Part shown: one piece after another, positions 6,541-11,900 of the stretch | How positions within the stretch are numbered: the stretch's first letter is position 1 | Layout of the letters: the number at the start of each line of letters is the position of its first letter | DNA from: Massilia sp. UBA2604 | Lineage (GTDB): Bacteria > Pseudomonadota > Gammaproteobacteria > Burkholderiales > Burkholderiaceae_D | Direction: 5' to 3' | NCBI GenBank assembly: GCA_002339265.1 | Contig: DDKG01000258.1 | Coordinates: 1 to 11,900 of the forward strand | DNA length: 11,900 nt | Notes under the pieces: model-generated | Databases searched by the model: none | Told to the model about the DNA's origin: nothing | The model's input: only the letters and a program-made list of their open reading frames with translations | Program-made: the position numbers and the translations under genes

Positions 6541-6987
6541 GTGGATATTTCTGAGGTCGCGAAACGAACGGGAGTGCCGGCATCGACGCTGCGTTACTAC
6601 GACAAGCGGGGCTTGATCGCATCGAACGGACGGCAGGGATTGCGGCGCACGTTCACGCGCGAGGTGCTCGACCGGCTGGCGCTGATCGCACTGGGACAGG
6701 CGGCGGGATTGTCGCTGGACGAGATACAGGCGATGTTCGGGGCCGGCGCGGAACCGGAGATCGACCGGCGCATGCTGGCTGACAAGGCGGACGAGATCGA
6801 TGCGCTGGTGTTGCGGCTGACCGCGATGAGCAAGGGATTGCGGCATGCGGCGGCGTGCCCGGCGCCGCGGCATATGGAATGTCCGACGTTCAAACGGTTG
6901 CTGGCCTCCGCGGGGTCGGGGGCGTTGGGGCGACAGCGGCAACTCCCTACGTCGCTCCCGCGAAGGCGGGAGCCCAAGCCGGCATGA
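6541..6987 (+). CDS. MerR-family transcriptional regulator with repeat-encoded C-terminus
   Basis: DNA-binding regulator, 148 residues. The winged helix-turn-helix is intact: DISEVAKRTGVPASTLRYYD (2-21), GLI, and RRTFTREVLDRLALIALGQAAGLSLDEI (35-62). A dimerisation helix follows at about 74-102, then a possible effector segment with Cys106 and Cys114 (ACPAPRHMECPTF). These cysteines fit metal, redox or electrophile sensing, but HMECPTF-like tails also occur in MerR proteins of unknown ligand. The start is GTG at 6541 with AGAGGG 5 nt upstream; the HTH begins at once, so no longer start is needed. From residue 137 the reading frame enters the palindromic repeat, which encodes TSLPRRREPKPA and leads to the stop codon. 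Confidence 0.92.
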   Translation: MDISEVAKRTGVPASTLRYYDKRGLIASNGRQGLRRTFTREVLDRLALIALGQAAGLSLDEIQAMFGAGAEPEIDRRMLADKADEIDALVLRLTAMSKGLRHAAACPAPRHMECPTFKRLLASAGSGALGRQRQLPTSLPRRREPKPA

Positions 6988-7053
6988 GGACTGGCTTCGT
7001 TCGATGGATACGGTGTGCTGAAACTTGGGCTCCCGCCTTCGCGGGAGCGACGT
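6949..7053. repeat. REP/BIME-like pair: 30-bp perfect inverted repeats
   Basis: Arms 6949-6978 and 7024-7053 are exact reverse complements over 30 nt, separated by 45 nt. Each arm contains its own hairpin (GCTCCCGC, loop GAAG, GCGGGAGC; 8-bp stem). The related pair at 1123-1207 shows that the unit is dispersed in this genome. It sits between two convergent genes (merR-like and imuB) and overlaps the 3' end of the merR-like gene. No REP-associated tyrosine transposase is in the window. Confidence 0.9.
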
Positions 7054-7157
7054 GGTGGTGCGGGAACGACGTTGGTGGTGCGGGAGCGACGGTGGTGACG
7101 CGGAGCGACGGTGGTGGCGCGGAGCGACGGTGGTAGTGCGGGAGAGATGCTGGTAGG
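7048..7157. repeat. Tandem array of about 19-20-bp units continuing from the REP arm
   Basis: Five units beginning CGAC lie head to tail: 7048-7066, 7067-7086, 7087-7105, 7106-7124 and 7125-7144, followed by a degenerate partial unit to about 7157. The consensus is near CGACGGTGGTGGTGCGGGAG. The first unit overlaps the outer end of the second REP arm, whose GCGGGAGCGACGT is echoed in each unit, suggesting local expansion from the REP edge. No spacers of CRISPR type are present and no convincing coding frame crosses it. Confidence 0.8.
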
Positions 7158-7179
7158 CCTTCGCCTGTGATCGAAGGCC
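7156..7179 (-). terminator. Hairpin after imuB
   Basis: GGCCTTCG and CGAAGGCC form a perfect 8-bp stem with an 8-nt loop, 17 nt beyond the imuB stop on the minus strand. No T-run follows, so it may be a 3' stabilising hairpin rather than a true intrinsic terminator. Confidence 0.4.
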
Positions 7180-7196
7180 GACGGCACAGACGCTCA

Positions 7197-8819
7197 TCAC
7201 CCGAATAATCCATGCAGGAACCAGCGCGGCGCCGCATCCTCGCCCGTGCCGTTGATGCGCTCGCGATAGATCCAGTACAGCGCGTGGTCTTGCCCCTCGG
7301 CGATGAAGTAGTCGCGCGTCTGCGTCTGGCTCCACCACCCGGCCTCGATGCGCTCGGGATTGGACGCCACCCGCAGGGGCGAGCCGTAGAACGGCCGGTG
7401 GTCGCGCATCAGGAGTGCGATCGGCTTGGCCAGCAGCCAGCTCGGACGCGGCAAACTCTGCACGTCGGGCGGCATCTGCGCCGCGCGGGCGGCGGCGCTC
7501 ACCTTCTGCTGCACCGGCACCCAGGCGTTGGCGACTTCGGGCCGGTAATCGGCCAGCGGTAGCGCCTGCAAGACATTGTCTGCTCCCAGGCGCGCCACCA
7601 GCAGCTCGATCATGCGCATCCGATCTTCCTCGCTGCCACCGGGATCGGGGAATAGCGAGTCGGTCGGCGGCGCCATCGCCTGCAATTGCTGGGCCTCCAG
7701 CGCGATGCCGATCACCGGCGCCTCGAGCTCCAGCTTGGCCAGGCGCTCGCGCAGCAGGCGCAGCAGGTGCTCGTCGCGCCAGGTGGGTTCGGCCAGCGCC
7801 ACCTCGACCAGGGTCGGCGCACGCGCCATGCGGCCGCGCTCATGGTCGAGCGACAGCCGGATGCGCTCGACCGCCAGCTGGCGCGCGCACAGCCAGCCCG
7901 TCATCTGCAGCACCAGGCGATGGGCGCCGGCCAGCAGCAGCTCGGCCTGCTCGAGCCGGTCGAACAATTCGAGCCGCGCATGGAAACGCTCCGGCGGCGC
8001 CACCCACTGGAACAGTTCGGCGCTCTGGCCATAGGCGGCGTCCAGCATGTCGAGCAAGGCGCGGCCACAGCGCCGCTGCAGGCCGGGACGCGGCAGGCGC
8101 TGCAGCTCGTCCAGGCGGCGGCAGCCGATGCCCTCGAACCAGCTGGCGAACGGCCGCGCCGGCGGCAGCAAGGCCACCGGCAAGCGATCGAGGCGCCGCA
8201 CCAGCGAATCCATCGTCAAGGCGCGCCCCGCATTGCGGCGCGCCAGCAACCAGGCCCCGCGCGCCGTCGGCGCGCAGGCGATGCAGGCCGTGAAGCCGAG
8301 CGCCGCCATATTGGCGCGCACGCGCTCGCACAGGCGCCGGATGCCGCCGAACAGGCGCAGGCTGGCGCCGATGTCGAGCAGCAGGGTCGCTTCTTCGGCC
8401 AGCGCCACCTGCGGTGTGTACTGCAGCATCGTCATGGCCACCGCCTCCATGGCTTCGGCCTCGCGCTCGTGACTGCGCAATTCGATGCGCGCCTCGGGCA
8501 TCAGCATCAGCACACCGCCGCGGCGCATGCCGATCTGCACGCCGGCGGCGCGCGCGGCCGGCGACAGCGCCATCGCCCGCTCCTGTTCGAGAATGACCGT
8601 GCCGGCGTCGTGCCCGATTGCACCATTGCCGGCGCCATTACCAACGTCACTGGCGCTGCCACTGCCGCCGCCAGCTGCGTCACCAGTTGCGCCGCCAACC
8701 CCCTGGCCCGCCCCGCCGCGCGCCTGATTACCAGGCGCGCAGCCAGCCTCACTGAACCAGCGTGGGCTGAAGACCTCGAGCGGTAGCTGGGGTAAGTACA
8801 GGCCGATCCAGAGGCGCAT
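7197..8819 (-). CDS. imuB: ImuB, Y-family polymerase-like accessory protein of the SOS mutasome
   Basis: ImuB is a catalytically inactive Y-family polymerase homologue that links DnaE2 to the beta clamp in damage-induced mutagenesis. This 540-residue protein shows the family's plan: MRLWIGLYLPQLPLEVF at the N-terminus without the metal-binding Asp of active Y-family polymerases, the VILEQERAMALSPAARAAGVQIGMRRGGV block (75-103), palm and thumb regions, and the C-terminus typical of ImuB (RDYFIAEGQ...WFLHGLFG). DSLFPDP near 387-393 resembles a beta-clamp-binding site, but this is tentative. Residues about 28-72 are a Gly/Ala/Ser-rich insertion that interrupts the conserved N-terminal strand region. 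I chose ATG at 8819 because the family begins MRLW; an ATG at 8843 would add eight residues. The start lies inside imuA, a 71-nt overlap that implies coupling. Confidence 0.93.
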   Translation of the reverse strand: MRLWIGLYLPQLPLEVFSPRWFSEAGCAPGNQARGGAGQGVGGATGDAAGGGSGSASDVGNGAGNGAIGHDAGTVILEQERAMALSPAARAAGVQIGMRRGGVLMLMPEARIELRSHEREAEAMEAVAMTMLQYTPQVALAEEATLLLDIGASLRLFGGIRRLCERVRANMAALGFTACIACAPTARGAWLLARRNAGRALTMDSLVRRLDRLPVALLPPARPFASWFEGIGCRRLDELQRLPRPGLQRRCGRALLDMLDAAYGQSAELFQWVAPPERFHARLELFDRLEQAELLLAGAHRLVLQMTGWLCARQLAVERIRLSLDHERGRMARAPTLVEVALAEPTWRDEHLLRLLRERLAKLELEAPVIGIALEAQQLQAMAPPTDSLFPDPGGSEEDRMRMIELLVARLGADNVLQALPLADYRPEVANAWVPVQQKVSAAARAAQMPPDVQSLPRPSWLLAKPIALLMRDHRPFYGSPLRVASNPERIEAGWWSQTQTRDYFIAEGQDHALYWIYRERINGTGEDAAPRWFLHGLFG

Positions 8820-9456
8820 GGTGTTGCAGTAGTGAAGAACCAAGTGGAAGGAACAGCGGCGCCTCGCGCTGCGGTCCCCGACGTTTGACGAAGTCGATAT
8901 TCATGCCGCCGGCCGCCGGCCGCAGCGCAAGACGCAAAGGCGCGGGAGATGCATCCTGCGCCGCCGCCAGCGGACGGAGCATGAAAAACAGCGTTTCGCC
9001 GCCTTGCGCCGCCAGATGCAGGCGGCGCAGGCTGTCGTTACGCACATGGTTGGTCCAGAACAACAACGCGCCGCAACTGCCGCTGCGCAGCACCTGTTCG
9101 GCCGCCCATAGCGCGTCCGCGGTGCGCGTCGTGCGCAGCCATAACAACTGGGACGGCTCCAGGCCGAGCGCGGCAAGCGCCAGGGCCTGGGGTGGATGGG
9201 GCGGCTGCAGCAGCACGATGCGGCGTTCGGCGCAGGCGGCCAGGGCCGGACGCAGCAGGCGCATTTCGCCGATACCGGGCTGTTGCAGATGCAGGTCGAC
9301 CAGGGTGCCGCCGGGCCAGCCGCCGCCGGGAAGCTGGCTCGAGAGCGTCGGGTGGCCGGTATCGATGCAGCGCGTGTCGGCATGCGCCAGCTGCGACGCG
9401 CGCCACAGCGATGGATGCACTGCCTCGGGTGCAGCAAGGATGGCTGAGTGAGTCAT
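8749..9456 (-). CDS. imuA: ImuA (SulA/RecA-like), translesion synthesis-associated protein
   Basis: ImuA is a RecA-related protein lacking RecA activity that works with ImuB and DnaE2 in SOS mutagenesis; some databases name it SulA-like. This copy has 235 residues. The family's degenerate P-loop area is visible as LPGGGWPGGTLVDLHLQQPGIGEMRLLRPAL (about 43-73), then IVLLQPPHPPQALAL, LWLRTTRTADALWAAEQVLRSGSCGALLFW and the C-terminal FVKRRGP segment. The ATG at 9456 has a poor ribosome site; an earlier in-frame ATG at 9516 lies upstream of the LexA box and is unlikely. The gene is first in a LexA-controlled operon with imuB, whose start lies 71 nt before the imuA stop. Confidence 0.92.
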   Translation of the reverse strand: MTHSAILAAPEAVHPSLWRASQLAHADTRCIDTGHPTLSSQLPGGGWPGGTLVDLHLQQPGIGEMRLLRPALAACAERRIVLLQPPHPPQALALAALGLEPSQLLWLRTTRTADALWAAEQVLRSGSCGALLFWTNHVRNDSLRRLHLAAQGGETLFFMLRPLAAAQDASPAPLRLALRPAAGGMNIDFVKRRGPQREAPLFLPLGSSLLQHHAPLDRPVLTPATARGLQPTLVQ

Positions 9457-9473
9457 AGGGCTTATCGAACGAA

Positions 9474-9493
9474 TACTGTATAAACATACAGTA
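9474..9493 (-). promoter_or_regulatory. LexA (SOS) box upstream of imuA
   Basis: TACTGTATAAACATACAGTA contains CTGT-N8-ACAG with fully symmetrical outer arms, very close to the gammaproteobacterial/betaproteobacterial LexA consensus. It lies 17 nt before the imuA ATG. A possible promoter, TTGCCA (9511-9516) with TACTGT (9488-9493) 17 nt downstream on the minus strand, would have its -10 inside the box, so bound LexA would block it. Confidence 0.93.
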
Positions 9494-9770
9494 CTAGCTG
9501 ACGCCGGGTTTGGCAAGGCGTATTCAATTTGGCTATACCAATTAAGCCATTGGTATTGATGAAAAATAAACGTGCCTCATGGAGCCAAGCCACTATTTTC
9601 ATTGCGGCTACGCGCGCCTCCTTGCAACACGCCAGCCGTCCAGCCCCTACACGATGCAGCGTCCGGACAATTGGACCTTGGTCGTAATATCTTGTATATC
9701 GGGGTAGCGGCACCATCTGCATGATTGCGCCTTGTTGCGGCGCAGGACGACAACCGACAACGGAGAAGCC
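9494..9770. other. Intergenic region between imuA and the HepT-like gene
   Basis: About 277 nt, less GC-rich than the flanks, with no credible coding frame. In particular, no MntA-like nucleotidyltransferase gene or remnant (no GSxxxG-type motif) was seen before the HepT-like gene. It holds the divergent imuA promoter area, an 8-bp-arm palindrome at 9535-9556, and a weak plus-strand promoter candidate (TTGGAC at 9671-9676, TATATC at 9695-9700, 18-nt spacer) that could serve the HepT-like gene. Confidence 0.6.
9535..9556. repeat. Perfect palindrome ATACCAAT-N6-ATTGGTAT
   Basis: Eight-bp arms (9535-9542 and 9549-9556) around TAAGCC. It lies 41 nt beyond the LexA box and about 215 nt before the HepT-like gene. 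Symmetry and AT-rich arms suit an operator; no T-run supports a terminator. Its regulator is not identifiable. Confidence 0.5.
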
Positions 9771-10190
9771 ATGGACGACGACATCCTGGTCAGCAAGGCT
9801 GCCATCATCGAACGCTGCTGCCGGCGCGCCCGCGACGAGTATGAAAAAGACCCGAATACTTTCTCTGAGGACATTACACGCCAGGATGCCGCCACACTGA
9901 ACGTGATCCGCGCCTGGGAAGCGGCCATCGAGATGGGCGACTACGTGATCGGCAACGCCAGGCTGGGCCTGCCGCAGGACGAGCGCGAGGTCATTACCTT
10001 GCTGGCAGAACATGGTTGGATTATCCCCACCCTGGCCGAGGATCTCAAGCGCACCGGCGAGTTCTGCCGCGCCGAATGGGATTACCAGGCGGCGCCCCTG
10101 CCGGCGCTGGTGACGATCATCAAACGCGGCCTCGACGATTTCACCGATTATTCGGCTGCCCTGCTGGGCGGCGTACGTATCACCGAATAA
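9771..10190 (+). CDS. HepT-like (DUF86) protein with degenerate RNase motif, no MntA partner
   Basis: The 139-residue helical protein fits the HepT/DUF86 family, toxins of type VII toxin-antitoxin systems whose partner MntA adenylylates them. Supporting features are RQDAATLNVIRAWEAAIEMGDYVI (37-60), LGLPQDEREVITLLAEHGWI (65-84), and DYQAAPLPALVTIIKRGLDDFTDYSAALL (104-132). Active HepT has R-x4-H-x-Y. Here the corresponding stretch reads EFCRAEWDYQ (97-106): the His is replaced by Trp103, the Arg is not at its expected place, one residue is missing, and only Tyr105 remains. RNase activity is therefore doubtful. Shifting the frame does not restore the motif, so this is not a simple frameshift. 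The ATG at 9771 has GGAG 5 nt upstream. No MntA gene lies next to it. It may be an antitoxin-like decoy or a decaying remnant. Confidence 0.8.
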   Translation: MDDDILVSKAAIIERCCRRARDEYEKDPNTFSEDITRQDAATLNVIRAWEAAIEMGDYVIGNARLGLPQDEREVITLLAEHGWIIPTLAEDLKRTGEFCRAEWDYQAAPLPALVTIIKRGLDDFTDYSAALLGGVRITE

Positions 10191-10199
10191 ACTTTTGCC

Positions 10200-10233
10200 C
10201 CAGTTGTCGGCGCGAAAAATAGGCGCCAACTGG
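10200..10233 (+). terminator. Hairpin after the HepT-like gene
   Basis: CCAGTTG (10200-10206) pairs with CAACTGG (10227-10233), and GCGC repeats extend the stem inside. It starts 9 nt after the HepT-like stop. The nearest T-run (CTTTTTCC at about 10243-10250) comes some 10 nt later, so intrinsic termination is uncertain. The right arm abuts the candidate promoter of the next operon. A further small hairpin (CGGGG, loop TGG, CCCCG) stands at 10251-10263. Confidence 0.4.
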
Positions 10234-10239
10234 TATGAT
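10231..10239 (+). promoter_or_regulatory. Extended -10 promoter for the DUF2760-Hsp70 operon
   Basis: TGGTATGAT is TGn plus TATGAT (5 of 6 matches). There is no recognisable -35, and no sigma-32 type CTTGAAA was seen, so heat control is not indicated. A start near 10246 gives a leader of about 70 nt. Confidence 0.4.
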
Positions 10240-10315
10240 TCGCCTTTTTCCGGGGTGGCCCCGCCCATTGTCTGACATGACAGGCAGCCATCCAGCACCT
10301 GATTACCAAGAAAAA

Positions 10316-10894
10316 ATGAGCACACCATCCAATCTGCCCGGCTTCTTCAGCCGCCTGTCGATCGCCTTCGGCGCCCTGTTCAAGTCGCTCGGCGACGCCG
10401 AGTTCGCCGCGCGCGTGCGCGATGACGGCGTCGGCCCGACCGCCGCACCTGCTCCGGCACCGGTTCCAACGCCACCCCCGGCCCCGACGCCAGCCCCGAC
10501 GCCGCTGCGCGCCCCAACCCCGGATTCGGCCCTGCAACTGCTGAGCCTCTTCCAGCGCGAAGCCCGCCTGATCGACTTCGCCCACGAAAACCTCAGCGCC
10601 TACTCGGACGCCGACATCGGCGCCGCCGCCCGCGTCGTGCACGAAGGCTGCGCGCGCGTGCTGCGCGAGCATTTCGCGATCGAGCCGGTGCGCAGCGAGA
10701 ACGAAGGCAGCCGCGTTACCCTGAACGAAGGCTTCGACGCCGCCAGCGTGCGCCTGACCGGCAACGTGGTCGGCAAGGCGCCGTTCACCGGCACCCTGAG
10801 CCACCGCGGCTGGCGCGCAGCCAAGGTCACGCTGCCGCAGCTGGCCGAGAGCCACGACGCGCGCGTGCTGGCCCCGGCGGAGGTGGAACTGTGA
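10316..10894 (+). CDS. DUF2760-family protein, partner gene of Hsp70
   Basis: The 192-residue protein has an N-terminal amphipathic segment (FFSRLSIAFGALFKSL, 10-25), a Pro/Ala linker at about 41-69 made of PAP/PTP repeats, and a compact C-terminal domain (about 71-192) with QREARLIDF, YSDADIGAAARVVHEGC and VRLTGNVVGKAPFTGTLSHRGWR, which fits DUF2760. The function is not established. In many proteobacteria this family is encoded directly before unusual Hsp70 proteins (recalled knowledge), and here its stop overlaps the Hsp70 start by GTGA, so a co-chaperone or targeting role is a reasonable inference. The ATG at 10316 has only a weak AAGA-type ribosome site; an upstream in-frame ATG at 10235 would add residues without family resemblance. 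No signal peptide is evident. Confidence 0.88.
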   Translation: MSTPSNLPGFFSRLSIAFGALFKSLGDAEFAARVRDDGVGPTAAPAPAPVPTPPPAPTPAPTPLRAPTPDSALQLLSLFQREARLIDFAHENLSAYSDADIGAAARVVHEGCARVLREHFAIEPVRSENEGSRVTLNEGFDAASVRLTGNVVGKAPFTGTLSHRGWRAAKVTLPQLAESHDARVLAPAEVEL

Positions 10895-11900
10895 GCGACG
10901 CCCACGATCCACGCTATGCCATCGGCATCGACCTGGGCACCACCCACAGCGCCCTGTCGTATGTCGACCTGCAGGCCAGCGATGGCGAAAAGGCCGTCGA
11001 GTCGGTGCTGCCGATCCCGCAGCTGACCGCCCCCGGCACGATCGAGGCGCTGCCGCTGCTGCCGTCCTTCCTCTACCTGCCGCACCCGGACGAGATGCCG
11101 GCCGGCGAACGCGCCCTGCCCTGGAGCCAGGGCGAGGAAGCCGCGGTCGCCGGCGAGATGGCGCGCAGCCGCGGCGCGACCACGCCGATCCGCCTGGTGT
11201 CGTCGGCCAAGAGCTGGCTATGCCATCCCGGCGTCGACCGCCGCGCCGCGATCCTGCCGCAGGATGCGCCGGATGAAGTGCCGCGCGTGTCGCCGCTGGC
11301 GGCGTCGACCCGCTACCTCGAACACCTGCGCCAGGCCTGGAACGCGGCGCACCCGGAAGCGCCGTTCGACCAGCAATCGGTGACGGTCACCATTCCCGCC
11401 TCGTTCGACCCGGCCGCGCGCGAACTGACCGCGGAAGCGGCGCGCCAGGCCGGCTTCGCGCCCACCCTGCTGGAAGAGCCGCAAGCGGCCCTGTACAGCT
11501 GGATCCAGGGCAGCGGCGGCCGCTGGCGCAAGCAGGTGCAGCCGGGCGACATCATCCTGGTGGTCGACGTCGGCGGCGGCACCAGCGACTTCTCGCTGAT
11601 CGCGATCCTGGAACGCGATGGCAAGCTCGAACCGCACCGCGTGGCCGTGGGCGACCACATCCTGCTGGGCGGCGACAATATGGACCTGGCGCTGGCCCAC
11701 TTCGTGGCCCGTAAACTGGCCACGAATGGCACCCAGCTCGACGCCTGGCAGATGCGCGCCCTCACCTATGGCTGCCGCAGCGCCAAGGAAGAACTGCTGG
11801 CCAACCCCAACGCGACTACCCATCCGATCGTGGTGCCGAGCCGCGGCTCGAAGCTGATCGGCGGCTCGATCCGCACCGAACTCACGCGCGAAGAAGTCAC
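10891..11900 (+). CDS. Hsp70-family (DnaK-like, non-canonical) ATPase, 3' end outside window
   Basis: The first 336 residues of an Hsp70/actin-fold ATPase. The nucleotide-binding motifs are clear: phosphate-1 IGIDLGTTHSAL (11-22), phosphate-2 VVDVGGGTSDFS (224-235), the connecting VTIPASFDPAARELTAEAARQAGF block, EEPQAALYSW, and GGDNMDLALAHF. It differs from DnaK in the region after phosphate-1, where an additional stretch with LPSFLYLPHPDEMPAGERALPW occurs, and in GDHILLGGDNMD in place of the DnaK GDTHLGGEDFD. This marks it as one of the divergent Hsp70 family proteins found behind DUF2760, whose clients are unknown. The start is GTG at 10891, inside GTGA shared with the upstream stop, which implies translational coupling. 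Whether a substrate-binding domain follows cannot be seen. Confidence 0.93.
   Translation, partial: MSDAHDPRYAIGIDLGTTHSALSYVDLQASDGEKAVESVLPIPQLTAPGTIEALPLLPSFLYLPHPDEMPAGERALPWSQGEEAAVAGEMARSRGATTPIRLVSSAKSWLCHPGVDRRAAILPQDAPDEVPRVSPLAASTRYLEHLRQAWNAAHPEAPFDQQSVTVTIPASFDPAARELTAEAARQAGFAPTLLEEPQAALYSWIQGSGGRWRKQVQPGDIILVVDVGGGTSDFSLIAILERDGKLEPHRVAVGDHILLGGDNMDLALAHFVARKLATNGTQLDAWQMRALTYGCRSAKEELLANPNATTHPIVVPSRGSKLIGGSIRTELTREEV

Noticed and set aside
7048..7157. Tandem units considered as a CRISPR array
   Set aside because: Units of 19-20 bp abut without unique spacers, and no cas gene is present.
6597..7187. Open frames on both strands across the repeat region with PAKAGAQ-like translations
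   Set aside because: Such translations come from the palindromic repeat and its tandem units in non-coding frames; no ribosome site or domain.
7686..8786. 366-codon open frame on the plus strand
   Set aside because: Shadow of imuB; composition is Gln/Arg/His-rich without any family motif.
10022..10092. Frameshift as the cause of the lost HepT motif
   Set aside because: Neither alternative frame across this stretch gives R-x4-H-x-Y, and the family resemblance resumes in the same frame.
9462..10328. 288-codon minus-strand frame opposite the HepT-like gene
   Set aside because: Antisense shadow; the plus frame has a ribosome site, family features and codon usage that fit.

Overview
The window reads as a chromosomal segment of a high-GC betaproteobacterium, most likely Oxalobacteraceae of the Massilia/Duganella type. 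This is inferred from protein style, a GTCG[CT]TCCCGC-type palindromic repeat, and a LexA box of the CTGT-N8-ACAG form. No database search was possible. No rRNA, tRNA, CRISPR array, transposase or phage gene was seen.

Layout: (a) 1-965, minus: 5' part of a periplasmic Do/HtrA serine protease. (b) 1123-1232: palindromic repeat pair. (c) 1234-1801, minus: class A small heat-shock protein (IbpA type), with a promoter carrying CTTGAAA and a short leader resembling a ROSE RNA thermometer. (d) 1923-3836, plus: exported M61 metallopeptidase with a PDZ domain. It overlaps by 17 nt the convergent pair (e) 3820-5003, minus: a small secreted protein of unknown function and an inositol-monophosphatase-family phosphatase (HisN-like), translationally overlapping. 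(f) 5073-5849, minus: alpha/beta hydrolase resembling the hydrolase half of hydrolase-OsmC fusions. (g) 5962-6987: divergent pair, a DUF2938 membrane protein and a MerR-family regulator, separated by a textbook MerR-type promoter (19-bp spacer filled by a perfect palindrome). (h) 6949-7157: 30-bp perfect inverted repeat pair plus a tandem array of about 20-bp units; the repeat supplies the C-terminus of the MerR protein. (i) 7197-9493, minus: LexA-box-controlled imuA-imuB, the translesion-synthesis accessory pair, without dnaE2 next to it in the window; ImuB carries an unusual Gly/Ala-rich insertion. (j) 9771-10190, plus: orphan HepT-like (DUF86) protein whose RNase motif is degraded. (k) 10316-11900, plus: DUF2760 protein and an Hsp70-family ATPase, overlapping by GTGA; the latter runs off the window.

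Themes: proteostasis genes recur (Do protease, IbpA, Hsp70/DUF2760), with an SOS mutasome cassette and a small regulator/membrane-protein module between them. The points most worth following up are the degenerate orphan HepT, the poorly characterised DUF2760-Hsp70 operon, the MerR promoter with its repeat-altered regulator, and the ImuB insertion.
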